Assembly: GCA_016713115.1 (NCBI GenBank) | Contig: JADJPU010000001.1 | Coordinates: 1,116,001-1,180,000 of the forward strand | Length of the DNA: 64,000 nucleotides | Source of the DNA: Cellvibrionales bacterium | Lineage (GTDB): Bacteria > Pseudomonadota > Gammaproteobacteria > Pseudomonadales > UBA7239 | Direction: 5' to 3' | Part shown: positions 51,708 to 60,648 of the stretch, piece by piece | How the letters are laid out: the number at the start of each line of letters is the position of its first letter | Numbering within the stretch: the first letter of the stretch is position 1 | Notes under the pieces: model-generated | What the model was told of the DNA's origin: nothing | What the model saw: only the letters and a program-made list of their open reading frames with translations | The model's database searches: none | Position numbers and translations under genes: made by a program

Positions 51708-52532
51708 TTAGCGTAAGTTGAGCACATCCTGCATGTCATACAGGCCGGCTTTTTGCGTGGGCAACCACTGTGCTGCGCGCACGGCACCGCGTGCAAAACT
51801 CATGCGCGAACTCGCTTTGTGGGTAATTTCTACGCGCTCGCCGTCGGCGGCAAACATCACGGTGTGATCACCGACGATATCGCCGGCGCGCACGGTGGCA
51901 AAACCAATTGTGTCGCGATCGCGTGCGCCGGTTTGTCCTTCGCGCCCGTACACAGCGACTTTATCCAGATCGCGCCCTAATGCCTGCGCCACCACTTCAC
52001 CCATGCGCAGTGCCGTGCCGGACGGTGCATCCACTTTGTGGCGGTGATGCGCTTCGTACACTTCAATATCCACTTCATCGCCCAGCACGCGTGCGGCGGT
52101 GTCGAGCAATTTGAAGCAGAGGTTCACGCCGATGCTGTAGTTAGACGCAATCACCGCGCCGGTTTTTTCTGCCAGTGCCAACAATTGTTTTTTCTGTTCC
52201 GCATTAAAACCCGTCGTGCCAACCACGATTTTTTTACCGTGCACCGCACACACTTCGATGTTGGCGAGCGTGGCAGCCGGCGCGGTGAAATCAATCAACA
52301 CATCGAACTGATGAACCACACTGTCGATACTGCCGACCACAGCGACACCGTTGCGACCGATGCCCGCTAACTCGCCAGCATCCGCGCCGAGCAGTGAACT
52401 TTCAGCGCGCTCAATCGCCGCGCTCAACACGGCGTGCGGCGTCGCTGCTTGCACGGCTTCGATCAGTGTTTTTCCCATGCGACCCGCCGCGCCGGTGACT
52501 GCGATACGAACAGGAGTAGTGACTGTGGACAT
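51708..52532 (-). CDS. dapB: 4-hydroxy-tetrahydrodipicolinate reductase
   Basis: A 274-aa NAD(P)H-dependent enzyme of lysine and diaminopimelate synthesis. The cofactor loop is RIAVTGAAGRMGKTLIEAV, the linker VLIDFTAPAATLANIEVCAV, VVGTTGFNAEQKK, and the catalytic region IEVYEAHHRHKVDAPSGTAL. ATG 52532 gives the standard start; in-frame codons further upstream are not family-like. It is followed by queG on the same strand with 23 bases between. Confidence 0.95.
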   Translation of the reverse strand: MSTVTTPVRIAVTGAAGRMGKTLIEAVQAATPHAVLSAAIERAESSLLGADAGELAGIGRNGVAVVGSIDSVVHQFDVLIDFTAPAATLANIEVCAVHGKKIVVGTTGFNAEQKKQLLALAEKTGAVIASNYSIGVNLCFKLLDTAARVLGDEVDIEVYEAHHRHKVDAPSGTALRMGEVVAQALGRDLDKVAVYGREGQTGARDRDTIGFATVRAGDIVGDHTVMFAADGERVEITHKASSRMSFARGAVRAAQWLPTQKAGLYDMQDVLNLR

Positions 52533-52646
52533 GGTATTTCCTACGGGTTTGCGAGTGCGCGCATGGTAGCAGCTCCACTCGCGTTTCTGTTCACGGGCGC
52601 GGCCATTCGGTAACATCCTCGCATTGCTCTGGGATGGAAAAGCAGC

Positions 52647-52829
52647 GTGTATCTTTCACGACCTATCATGTTGTTGCTGATGGCGGCCTATGTGTTCTCG
52701 CCTGCGCTGCTGGGTTGGATGATCGACCCGGCTGGCGTGTGGTACCGGCCGTATTTGATTTGGATAGGCATCGTGCTGGCGGCGTTTCTGTTACAGCCGC
52801 GCCGTGTGGACGGCGAGGAAGATTGGTAA
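52647..52829 (+). CDS. Small CbrX-like membrane protein
   Basis: A 60-aa protein with two hydrophobic segments (IMLLLMAAYVFSPALLGWMI and YLIWIGIVLAAFLL) and an acidic end (RRVDGEEDW). It starts with GTG and ends three bases before the CbrA-like kinase gene. In Pseudomonas a similarly small CbrX protein is encoded in front of cbrA and coupled to its translation, and size, topology and position here match. The molecular function is unknown. Confidence 0.7.
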   Translation: MYLSRPIMLLLMAAYVFSPALLGWMIDPAGVWYRPYLIWIGIVLAAFLLQPRRVDGEEDW

Positions 52830-52832
52830 CGC

Positions 52833-55763
52833 ATGGAAGCCTTGAGCGAAGATCAAATTCTTCTACTGGGCAGCTGCGCCTATTTCGGGGTGCTGTTTCT
52901 GGTGGCGTGGCTGACCGACAGCGCCATCCTGCCGCGCCGCTTCACCGACAGCCCGCTGCTGCATATGTTGGCCTTGGGCGTGTTGGTTAGCGCTTGGGGC
53001 TTTTATGGTGTGGTCGATCTGTTCAATCAATACGGTTACGGCGCGCTGTCTTACTACATGGGTGCGGGCGGCTTATTTTTATTTGCGCCGCATATTTTGA
53101 TGCCGCTGCTGCGCTTAACACGCGCCTATCAACTGAATTCACTGGCGGATTTGCTGGTATTTCGCTACCGCAGCCCTTTCGTCGGCGCACTGGCGACGGG
53201 CTGCCTGCTGCTGTGTGCACTGCCCTTATTGGCACTGCAAATTCAGGCGGTGGCCGATACGGCTTTGATCATTAGCTACCGCCCCGAGTCACCGTTCACC
53301 ACGCGCCAGAATATGTTTGCGTTGCATGACAGACTGGCGTGGCTGTTCTGTATCGCCACGATTCTGTTCGCCTGTTTGTTCGGTGCCAAACGCGAGCGGC
53401 ACCGCGGCTTGATCATGGTGTTGGTGCTGGAGTCTCTGATCAAATGGGTGGCGCTGTTGGCCGTGGGCTATTTTGCGCTGCACTATGTGTTTGGCGGTTT
53501 TACGGGTTTGGAGCAGTGGTTATCCCTGCATCCTGAACAATTGCAAACGCTCTATCACCCTACAGAGAACAGAGCGTCCAATATGTTGGTGACGCTATTT
53601 TTTGCGACCGCCATTGTGTTGCCGCACCTGTTTCATGTCGGGCTGGCGGAGAACACGCGCTTGCAAACATTGCGTTTGGCCAGCTGGGGTGTGCCGCTGT
53701 ACTTGCTGTGTTTGAGTTTGCCTGTGCTGCCGATTTTATGGGCGGGTTTTGAGTTGGGCACAGCGGTAACGCCAGAATATTTCGTGCTCGGTGTGCCGCT
53801 GGCGGCGGGAAACATGGGCTTATCCGCCATGGTGTATCTCGCGGGCTTGTCGGCAGCTGTAGGCACCACGGTGGTGATGGCGCTGGCGCTGTCCACCATG
53901 TGTTTGAACCACTGGCTGCTGCCACTGCGTTATGTGTTGGGCGGCATGGTGGATTTGTACAGCCTGATCGCCAGGCTGCGCCGCGTACTGATCGCCCTGA
54001 TCATTATCGGCGGCTACTTGTTCTATCGTGCGCTGGCCATTGGGCAGACCCTGACCGACCTCGCCATTCTGTCTTTGGTTGGCAGCTTGCAGTTTTTGCC
54101 TGGTGCGTTTGCGGTGTTGTACAGCCAGCGCGCCAATCGCCAAGGCCTGATTGTCGGCTTGTGTGCGGGCATCGGGCTTTGGATCGGCTGCATGCTGCTG
54201 CCTATGTTGTTTGGTTGGCGGTTATTGGTGTTGCCGCTGGATATCGTGTTGCGCCTCGGCGTAGAGAACTGGAGTCAGCTGGCGGCACTGTCGGTTGGCG
54301 CTAATATTTTGTTGTTTGTTGGCGTGTCGCGACTGACCCAACAATCGGAAGACGAGCAGCGCGTAGCCGAACAATGCGCGACAGAGAACGGCACACGCCC
54401 CCTGCGTTTGGCCTTGGATGTAGACAGCGTGCAGGGGATGGAAGAGCGACTCGCGTCTGCTTTGGGTGCCGCTATTGCTAAGCAAGAAGTGAAGCGAGCA
54501 CTGACTGACTTGGAGCAAACGGCGGAGGATGCCCGCCCCTACGCCCTGCGCCGCCTGCGCGATCGGCTGGAGGCCAATTTGTCGGGTTTGATGGGCGCGG
54601 CCGTGGCACACGCTTTGATGGATCGCACCCTGCCCTACCACACCGCAGGCGCGGCGCCGATGCGTGAAGACCTGTACTTGATCGAGAACCGCATCAACCA
54701 ATACCGCCACCACCTCACCGGCTTGGCGAGCGAGTTGGACAAGCTGCGCCGCCACTACCGACAGACGCTGGAGAGCTTGCCGATGGCAGTTTGCTCAATG
54801 GGGCAGGATGGCGAGATCGTGTTGTGGAACCGCAGCATGGTGGAGCTGACCGGTATCACGGTGGAGGCTGCGCAGGGTTCGACAGTCGGCAATTTGTCTG
54901 CCCCGTGGGGCGCACTGCTCAAGGGCTTCTCGGAGGATGAGGCGGTTACGGCGCACAAACAGACACTGGCGTTGGCGGGCCGCACGCGCTGGTTGGGTTT
55001 GCACAAAGCGCCGAGCGACAGCGAGCAAATCATCATGATCGATGACCTCACTGAAACTCAGCAGCTGGAGCAGGAGTTGTTGCACAGCGAACGCTTGGCC
55101 TCCATCGGGCGTTTGGCGGCCGGCGTGGCGCACGAAATCGGCAACCCCGTGACGGGCATCGCCTGCTTGGCGCAGGATTTGGATTACGAGAGTGAGCAGC
55201 CTGCTGTCAAAGAAACCGCAGCCAAAATTCTTGGCCAGACCAATCGCATCACCCGTATCGTGCAATCGCTGGTGCATTTTTCCCATGCGGGGCATGCGGG
55301 CGGCAACGAACACAGCAGGGTGGATTTGTTTGAATGCGTGGAAGAAGCCATTCACTTATTGTCGCTGCAAAAAAATCGCCAACGCGTGTACTACAACAAC
55401 TTGTTGTCACCGGATACTTTCATCAAAGGCAACGAACAAACACTGGTGCAAATGTTTATCAATTTATTGAGCAATGCTTGCGATGCCAGCTCACCCGATA
55501 GCCCGATCGACATTAGCGCCGAACAACATAACAAAGAGTGGATCGTGCGCGTGCGCGATTACGGACACGGCATTGATGCTGCGCATATTCAGCGCATTTT
55601 TGAACCATTTTTTACCACCAAGCCAGCGGGGCAGGGCACCGGTCTGGGTTTATCTTTGGTGTATAGCATTGTGGAAGATCACGACGGGCGCGTCGATGTG
55701 CAGAGTTCGGTGGGTGACGATCACGGCACCACAATTATTATTTCATTTAAGGAAGCTGTATGA
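52833..55763 (+). CDS. CbrA-like sensor histidine kinase with transporter domain
   Basis: A 976-aa membrane kinase. The first ~500 residues hold about 13 hydrophobic segments like a sodium/solute symporter (LADLLVFRYRSPFVGALATG). A linker follows, then a PAS domain at ~645-740 (LPMAVCSMGQDGEIVLWNRS). The HisKA dimerisation helix is at ~750 (SERLASIGRLAAGVAHEIGN, His phosphosite). The ATPase domain has NLLSNACDAS (N box), VRDYGHGI and GQGTGLGLSLVYSIVEDHDG. CbrA controls carbon/nitrogen balance with the regulator CbrB, but no response regulator gene follows here. It overlaps prmA by ATGA. Confidence 0.88.
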   Translation: MEALSEDQILLLGSCAYFGVLFLVAWLTDSAILPRRFTDSPLLHMLALGVLVSAWGFYGVVDLFNQYGYGALSYYMGAGGLFLFAPHILMPLLRLTRAYQLNSLADLLVFRYRSPFVGALATGCLLLCALPLLALQIQAVADTALIISYRPESPFTTRQNMFALHDRLAWLFCIATILFACLFGAKRERHRGLIMVLVLESLIKWVALLAVGYFALHYVFGGFTGLEQWLSLHPEQLQTLYHPTENRASNMLVTLFFATAIVLPHLFHVGLAENTRLQTLRLASWGVPLYLLCLSLPVLPILWAGFELGTAVTPEYFVLGVPLAAGNMGLSAMVYLAGLSAAVGTTVVMALALSTMCLNHWLLPLRYVLGGMVDLYSLIARLRRVLIALIIIGGYLFYRALAIGQTLTDLAILSLVGSLQFLPGAFAVLYSQRANRQGLIVGLCAGIGLWIGCMLLPMLFGWRLLVLPLDIVLRLGVENWSQLAALSVGANILLFVGVSRLTQQSEDEQRVAEQCATENGTRPLRLALDVDSVQGMEERLASALGAAIAKQEVKRALTDLEQTAEDARPYALRRLRDRLEANLSGLMGAAVAHALMDRTLPYHTAGAAPMREDLYLIENRINQYRHHLTGLASELDKLRRHYRQTLESLPMAVCSMGQDGEIVLWNRSMVELTGITVEAAQGSTVGNLSAPWGALLKGFSEDEAVTAHKQTLALAGRTRWLGLHKAPSDSEQIIMIDDLTETQQLEQELLHSERLASIGRLAAGVAHEIGNPVTGIACLAQDLDYESEQPAVKETAAKILGQTNRITRIVQSLVHFSHAGHAGGNEHSRVDLFECVEEAIHLLSLQKNRQRVYYNNLLSPDTFIKGNEQTLVQMFINLLSNACDASSPDSPIDISAEQHNKEWIVRVRDYGHGIDAAHIQRIFEPFFTTKPAGQGTGLGLSLVYSIVEDHDGRVDVQSSVGDDHGTTIIISFKEAV

Positions 55764-56659
55764 GTTGGCTGCAATGTTTTATGCGTGTTTCGCGGCAACA
55801 GTTAGATGCGTTTGAAGATGTATTGCTCGCGCTGGGTGCGGTGTCTGTCACCTATTGCGATGCCGCCGATCAACCGCTGTTTGAGCCGGGGCCAGGTGAA
55901 ATTGCACTGTGGGAAGAAGTGGAACTGGTCGGTTTATTCACAGAAGATTTTCAAGAACAAAATTTGCGCCAACAATTGTCTGCCGCTTTGGGTGATGCGC
56001 TGCCGTCTGTGCGCTTTGAAGTGTTAGTCGATCAAGTGTGGGAACGCGCGTGGATGGAACATTTCCAACCCATGCGCTTTGGTGAGCGGCTGTGGATTTA
56101 TCCCAGCTGGGTGGAAGCGCCGCAGGATGGCAGCGTGGTGTTGCGTTTAGATCCAGGCTTAGCGTTTGGCACCGGCACGCACCCCACCACCGCACTGTGT
56201 TTGGAGTGGTTAGATGCGCAAAATTTGCAAAACAAAACCGTGATCGACTACGGCTGCGGCTCCGGTATCCTCGCCATCGCTGCGCTGTTGCTCGGCGCAA
56301 AATCTGCTACGGGTTACGACAACGATCCGCAGGCATTGACCGCCAGCCGCGATAACGCCGACCACAACGGCTGTGCAGGAAAATTAACCGTTTCTTTGGT
56401 CGCCACGAATGGCGAAACCATCACACAACAAGCCGAAGTAGTGTTGGCCAATATTCTCGCCGGCCCGTTGCGCGAATTGGCGCCGCGCATTGCGCCATTG
56501 GTAAAAAATGGCGGCAGCTTGGTGTTGTCGGGCATTTTAGAAGCGCAGGCGGAGGAAGTGATGGCGGCCTACCACGACTACGGTTTTGTGTTTGCACCAC
56601 CTGCAATAAGAGAGGGTTGGGTGCGCTTGGCCGCAGAAAAACATTCCGCAGGGTGCTGA
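55760..56659 (+). CDS. prmA: Ribosomal protein L11 methyltransferase
   Basis: A 299-aa S-adenosylmethionine-dependent enzyme that methylates L11. The N-terminal substrate domain ends in WERAWMEHFQPMRFGERLWI. LDPGLAFGTGTHPTTALCLE is the family signature, VIDYGCGSGILAIAALLLGA the SAM loop (~residue 160) and VVLANILAGPLRELAPRIAP the catalytic block. Its ATG overlaps the kinase stop by ATGA. Confidence 0.95.
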   Translation: MSWLQCFMRVSRQQLDAFEDVLLALGAVSVTYCDAADQPLFEPGPGEIALWEEVELVGLFTEDFQEQNLRQQLSAALGDALPSVRFEVLVDQVWERAWMEHFQPMRFGERLWIYPSWVEAPQDGSVVLRLDPGLAFGTGTHPTTALCLEWLDAQNLQNKTVIDYGCGSGILAIAALLLGAKSATGYDNDPQALTASRDNADHNGCAGKLTVSLVATNGETITQQAEVVLANILAGPLRELAPRIAPLVKNGGSLVLSGILEAQAEEVMAAYHDYGFVFAPPAIREGWVRLAAEKHSAGC

Positions 56660-56740
56660 AGTGTGTGCCTGCGCGTGTTGATTCAGAAACCATTGTCTGT
56701 CAATGAGTGATAGCGGTAATCGGTGGGAAGCTTCACATGG

Positions 56741-56758
56741 CGTACGAATAGTCGTACG
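56741..56758. promoter_or_regulatory. Palindromic operator of yefM-yoeB
   Basis: CGTACGA-ATAG-TCGTACG is a perfect 7+4+7 dyad 27 bases upstream of the yefM start. YefM-type antitoxins bind palindromes with GTAC-containing cores to repress their own operon. Confidence 0.65.
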
Positions 56759-56785
56759 ATATCTGTCAATTGGAGGGTATCCTAC

Positions 56786-57028
56786 ATGAATACACTTACA
56801 GCCAGTGAAGTGCGCTCAAATCTGTACAGACTGATGGATCAGGCGGCGGAGACGCACCAGCCTATTGTTATTTCAGGTAAGCGCACGAACGCTGTCTTGG
56901 TATCGGCGGAAGACTGGGAAGCTATCCAAGAAACGCTACACCTGTTGTCAGTTCCCGGCATGCGCGAGTCTATTAAGCAGGGGATGGACGAACCGGTTGA
57001 AAATTGCACGCAGGAACTTCACTGGTGA
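56786..57028 (+). CDS. yefM: YefM-family (Phd/YefM) antitoxin
   Basis: An 80-aa antitoxin. The N-terminal DNA-binding fold is LTASEVRSNLYRLMDQAAET, then PIVISGKRTNAVLVSAEDWE. The helical tail ETLHLLSVPGMRESIKQGM is the toxin-binding part. GGAGGG lies 8 bases before ATG 56786. The stop overlaps the toxin's GTG start, so toxin synthesis depends on antitoxin translation. Confidence 0.93.
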   Translation: MNTLTASEVRSNLYRLMDQAAETHQPIVISGKRTNAVLVSAEDWEAIQETLHLLSVPGMRESIKQGMDEPVENCTQELHW

Positions 57029-57288
57029 GTTGGCGGCTTGTTTATACCAAGCAAGCTCAGAAAGACGCAGAAAAACTGGCAGCGGCAGGCTTAAAGGAGA
57101 AGGCCAAGGCGTTGTTAGACGTGGTTGCTGAAAATCCGTTTCAGAATCCTCCTCCTTATGAAAAGTTGGTTGGAGATCTTGCAGGCGCGTATTCGCGGCG
57201 TATCAATATTCAACACCGTCTTGTGTACCAGATTTTGCAAGATGAGCGCACAGTAAAAGTTTTGCGTTTATGGTCGCACTACGAGTAA
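57025..57288 (+). CDS. yoeB: YoeB/Txe-family mRNA-interferase toxin
   Basis: An 87-aa RelE-superfamily ribonuclease that cuts mRNA on the ribosome. WRLVYTKQAQKDAEKLAAAG opens it, NPFQNPPPYEKLVGDLAGAY is conserved, and YSRRINIQHRLVYQI with LRLWSHYE supplies the catalytic Glu/Arg/His/Tyr set. The GTG at 57025 overlaps the yefM stop (GTGA) and gives the family start; an upstream in-frame ATG at 57004 is less likely. Confidence 0.93.
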   Translation: MSWRLVYTKQAQKDAEKLAAAGLKEKAKALLDVVAENPFQNPPPYEKLVGDLAGAYSRRINIQHRLVYQILQDERTVKVLRLWSHYE

Positions 57289-57348
57289 TGGCGCTGCCGG
57301 TTGCTGCCATGTTCCAGCCAGCACGGCCTCAGGCTACAATTCCTCCCC

Positions 57349-57432
57349 TCTGAGGAGCGCTGCAACGCAAGGTCGTCATCGACTTGCGCCAGGCTCAGCT
57401 TTCACGGCTCTGCCGTCAAAACTGCGCTCGCT
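57349..57432 (+). ncRNA. S-adenosylhomocysteine (SAH) riboswitch
   Basis: The segment has the family core TGAGGAGCGCTGCAAC and GCCAGGCTCAG. P1 pairs CTGAG with CTCAG. P2 pairs CGCAAGGTCG with CGACTTGCG around TCAT. The pseudoknot pairs AGCGC (57356-57360) with GCGCT (57424-57428). It lies in the leader of ahcY, the gene these riboswitches usually switch on when SAH accumulates. An extra hairpin (ACGGC-TCT-GCCGT) lies between P1 and the pseudoknot strand. A further hairpin (CTCGC with GCGAG, 57427-57454) could compete with the pseudoknot. Confidence 0.9.
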
Positions 57433-57516
57433 AAACCCGTACCGCGGTTGGCGAGTGCTACTGTTCAGTTGTGCTTTCTTTACCGCGTTATTTTTCAGTC
57501 CATTGGAGAATGACGC

Positions 57517-58929
57517 ATGTCAGCAACAAAAAAATCCCCAGCAAAATCTGCACCAGCAAAAACAAAACACGATTACAAAGTGGCGGACATTGCGCTCGCC
57601 GCTTGGGGTCGCAAAGAGATGGAGATCGCTGAAACCGAAATGCCGGCACTGATGGCATTGCGCGCGAAATATGGCAAGAAAAAACCCTTGAAAGACGCAA
57701 AGATACTCGGCTGCATTCACATGACCATTCAAACTGCGGTGTTGATTGAAACGCTGGTGGAATTGGGCGCTGAAGTGCGCTGGTCATCGTGCAATATTTT
57801 TTCTACGCAAGATCACGCGGCGGCAGCGATTGCCGCAGTGGGTATTCCGGTGTTTGCGTGGAAAGGCGAAACCGAACAGGAATACGATTGGTGTATCGAG
57901 CAGACGATTTTGAAAGATGGCAAGCCGTGGGATGCCAACATGGTGTTGGATGACGGTGGCGATTTGACGCTGATGTTGCACCAGAAATATCCAAAAATGC
58001 TCGACAAAATTCACGGGATCACCGAAGAGACCACCACCGGCGTACACCGTTTGCAAGAAATGTTGGCGAAAGGTGAATTGAAAGTGCCGGCGGTGAATGT
58101 GAATGATTCCGTCACCAAATCAAAAAATGATAACAAATACGGCTGCCGCCATTCTTTGAATGATGCAATTAAGCGCGGCACTGATCACTTGCTCGCCGGC
58201 AAAAAAGCACTGGTGCTCGGCTACGGCGATGTGGGCAAAGGTTCGGCGCAATCGCTGCGTCAAGAAGGCATGATTGTAAAAGTGAGCGAGATTGATCCGA
58301 TCTGCGCCATGCAAGCCTGCATGGACGGTTACGAAGTGGTTTCACCGTACAAAAACGGCGACAACACTGGCAAAGCGGATGGTGTAGATACCGCGTTGCT
58401 TGGCTCGTTGGATTTGGTGGTGACAGCCACCGGCAATGTGGATGTGTGCGACAAACACATGTTGAAAGCACTGAAAAGCGGTGCGGTGGTGTGCAATATC
58501 GGCCACTTCGACAACGAAATTGACACAGCTTTCACGCGCAAAAACTGGCGTTGGGAAGAAGTGAAGCCGCAAGTGCACAAAATTTATCGCAGCAAAAAAG
58601 CGGATGATTTTTTGATTTTGTTGTCGGAAGGTCGCTTGGTAAACTTGGGCAATGGCACCGGTCACCCTTCGCGCGTGATGGACGGTTCTTTCTCCAACCA
58701 AGTGTTGGCGCAGATGTATTTGTACGAGCGTCGCTTTGCCGATTTGGAAGTTGCATTGAAAGCAGATCAGATCAGCGTCACGGTGTTGCCGAAAAAACTT
58801 GATGAAGAAGTGGCAGCACACATGGTGCGCGGTTTTGGCGGCACGATCACCAAATTGACCAAGCAGCAGGCGAACTACATTGGTGCTGCGGTAGAAGGCC
58901 CCTTCAAACCCGACAGCTATAAATATTGA
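57517..58929 (+). CDS. ahcY: Adenosylhomocysteinase
   Basis: A 470-aa NAD-dependent enzyme that splits S-adenosylhomocysteine into homocysteine and adenosine, clearing the inhibitor of methyltransferases. It begins with a short Lys-rich tail, then YKVADIALAAWGRKEMEIAE, LGCIHMTIQTAVLIETLVEL and WSSCNIFSTQDHAAAAIAAV. The NAD site is ALVLGYGDVGKGSAQSLRQE (~residue 231). The C-terminus ends GPFKPDSYKY, the conserved family ending with the NAD-contacting Lys-Tyr. It is controlled by the upstream SAH riboswitch and followed by rsmE after 13 bases. Confidence 0.97.
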   Translation: MSATKKSPAKSAPAKTKHDYKVADIALAAWGRKEMEIAETEMPALMALRAKYGKKKPLKDAKILGCIHMTIQTAVLIETLVELGAEVRWSSCNIFSTQDHAAAAIAAVGIPVFAWKGETEQEYDWCIEQTILKDGKPWDANMVLDDGGDLTLMLHQKYPKMLDKIHGITEETTTGVHRLQEMLAKGELKVPAVNVNDSVTKSKNDNKYGCRHSLNDAIKRGTDHLLAGKKALVLGYGDVGKGSAQSLRQEGMIVKVSEIDPICAMQACMDGYEVVSPYKNGDNTGKADGVDTALLGSLDLVVTATGNVDVCDKHMLKALKSGAVVCNIGHFDNEIDTAFTRKNWRWEEVKPQVHKIYRSKKADDFLILLSEGRLVNLGNGTGHPSRVMDGSFSNQVLAQMYLYERRFADLEVALKADQISVTVLPKKLDEEVAAHMVRGFGGTITKLTKQQANYIGAAVEGPFKPDSYKY

Positions 58930-58942
58930 TTGCACACTGCGT

Positions 58943-59674
58943 ATGCGCATCACGCGTTTGTATGTGCAGCAGCCGTTAGTAGCTGGCAGTGAATTGTCGC
59001 TGCCGGCGGACGCTGCGCATCACATTGGTGTGGTGTTGCGTGCGCAAGTGGGTCAGCCTGTGGTGTTATTTGATGGTTGTGGCACAGAAGCACACGCCGT
59101 CATCACCGAATGCACGCGCAAACAGGTTTGTGTGCAAATAAACAGTGCAGAAACCGTCAATCGCGAATCGCCTTTAGCAATTCATTTGGCTATCGGCGTA
59201 TCGCGCGGTGAGCGCATGGAATTTGTATTGCAAAAAAGTACTGAGCTGGGCGCAGCATCTATCACGCCCTTGTTGTGTGAGCGCAGTGAAGTGCGTTTAG
59301 CAGATGAGCGCTGGCAAAAAAAAATGGCGCAGTGGCAAAAGATTATGATCGGTGCTTGTGAGCAGAGTGGGCGAACTACACTGCCGATTTTGCACTCACC
59401 CACAGATTTGTCGCATTGTTTGGCAAACGACAACAGCGCGCAGCGTTTTGTGTTGCACCATCGCAGTGACAACAGCTTATCGGCACAGCAAGAAAAACCG
59501 CGCAGCGTGTTGTTGGTAATTGGCCCTGAAGGTGGATTGTCAGAAAAAGAAATTGCAGCGGCGCAAGCGGCGGGCTGTTCTGCTTTGACGCTGGGGCCGC
59601 GTGTATTGCGCACCGAAACCGCGCCCTTGGCAGCGATCAGCGTGTTGCAAGCACGCTGGGGCGATTTTCAGTAA
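58943..59674 (+). CDS. rsmE: 16S rRNA (uracil-1498-N3)-methyltransferase
   Basis: A 243-aa SPOUT-class methyltransferase. The N-terminal PUA-like domain starts MRITRLYVQQPLVAGSELSL and contains AAHHIGVVLRAQVGQPVVLF. The trefoil-knot SAM region is LLVIGPEGGLSEKEIAAAQA, then LTLGPRVLRTETAPLAAISV. RMEFVLQKSTELGAASITPL is also typical. It lies just past ahcY and may share the riboswitch-controlled transcript, which would tie a SAM-using enzyme to SAH removal. Confidence 0.94.
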   Translation: MRITRLYVQQPLVAGSELSLPADAAHHIGVVLRAQVGQPVVLFDGCGTEAHAVITECTRKQVCVQINSAETVNRESPLAIHLAIGVSRGERMEFVLQKSTELGAASITPLLCERSEVRLADERWQKKMAQWQKIMIGACEQSGRTTLPILHSPTDLSHCLANDNSAQRFVLHHRSDNSLSAQQEKPRSVLLVIGPEGGLSEKEIAAAQAAGCSALTLGPRVLRTETAPLAAISVLQARWGDFQ

Positions 59675-59707
59675 CGCGCAACAAAAAGTTTTCGATAGGC
59701 AAAGAAC

Positions 59708-60646
59708 ATGGCTTTTTACACAGAACTGGATCAACAAGAATTGCTCGCTATGTTGCGCGACTACGGCATCGATGCGCTGACGGCTTGCACGGGCGCCAGC
59801 GACGGCATTGAAAACACCACCTACTTTTTAGAGAGCGATGCACAGAAATGGATCTTGACGCTGTTTGAGGAAATCAGCGCAGACGAGTTGCCTTTTTTTG
59901 TGCGCTTGATGGATTGGTTGTATGCGCGTCAATTGCCTGTGGCACACGCCCTCGCAGATAACAACGCAAAAACATTGCACACGCTGTCAAATAAACCGGC
60001 GCTGTTGTTTCCGCGTTTATCCGGCCAACACCCGCGCAATATGACGATAGAGCAGTGTCGCGCGATTGGTTATTTTCTCGGCCACATGCATGCTGTGAGT
60101 CAGAATTATCCAGAACAGCGCGACAATCAGCGCGGTACCGCGTGGATGCAGGCCGCGCGTCAACGCTTAAGCAGTTGTGTGGACGCTGAAGTTTTGGAAT
60201 TGTTGGACGCGCAAATTCGCAACGCTGAACAAGTGCGCGCTTTGAACTTGCCTACGGGTTTAATTCATGGCGATTTATTTCACGACAACGCCCTGTACGA
60301 AGGCGACACCTTGTGCGGCGTGATTGATTTCTACAACGCCTGCACGGATGTATTAGCTCTGGATTTGGCGATTGTGATTAACGATTGGTGCGCCTTGCCG
60401 GATGGCAGCATAGAAGCAACGCGCTATCACGCAATAATTGATGCTTACCAAAAACAGCGCGCGCTCACGGTGCAGGAAAAAACGCACTGGCAGGCCATAT
60501 TGCAATTGGCCGCCGCGCGGTTTTGGCTGTCGCGCTTGTTGTCAGAAAAATTGCCGGCACGGCCCGATGTGGTGCACGCGCACAAACCGTCTGCCGAATA
60601 CCGCGCGCGCTTGCAGTTTCACGCCGCACACGCGCTGGCGCTGTGA
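59708..60646 (+). CDS. thrB: Homoserine kinase (ThrB1 type)
   Basis: A 312-aa aminoglycoside-phosphotransferase-fold homoserine kinase, the type used in pseudomonads and rhizobia rather than the GHMP-type enzyme of E. coli. It makes O-phosphohomoserine for threonine. GASDGIENTTYFLESD is the nucleotide loop region, LIHGDLFHDNALYEGDTLCG the catalytic loop (HGDxxxDN), and VIDFYNACTDVLALDLAIVI the metal site. It converges on the HD-GYP gene with 2 bases between. Confidence 0.92.
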   Translation: MAFYTELDQQELLAMLRDYGIDALTACTGASDGIENTTYFLESDAQKWILTLFEEISADELPFFVRLMDWLYARQLPVAHALADNNAKTLHTLSNKPALLFPRLSGQHPRNMTIEQCRAIGYFLGHMHAVSQNYPEQRDNQRGTAWMQAARQRLSSCVDAEVLELLDAQIRNAEQVRALNLPTGLIHGDLFHDNALYEGDTLCGVIDFYNACTDVLALDLAIVINDWCALPDGSIEATRYHAIIDAYQKQRALTVQEKTHWQAILQLAAARFWLSRLLSEKLPARPDVVHAHKPSAEYRARLQFHAAHALAL

Positions 60647-60648
60647 TG

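Noticed and set aside
57301..57513. 70-residue plus-strand open frame
   Set aside because: It covers the SAH riboswitch, whose structure explains the sequence conservation.
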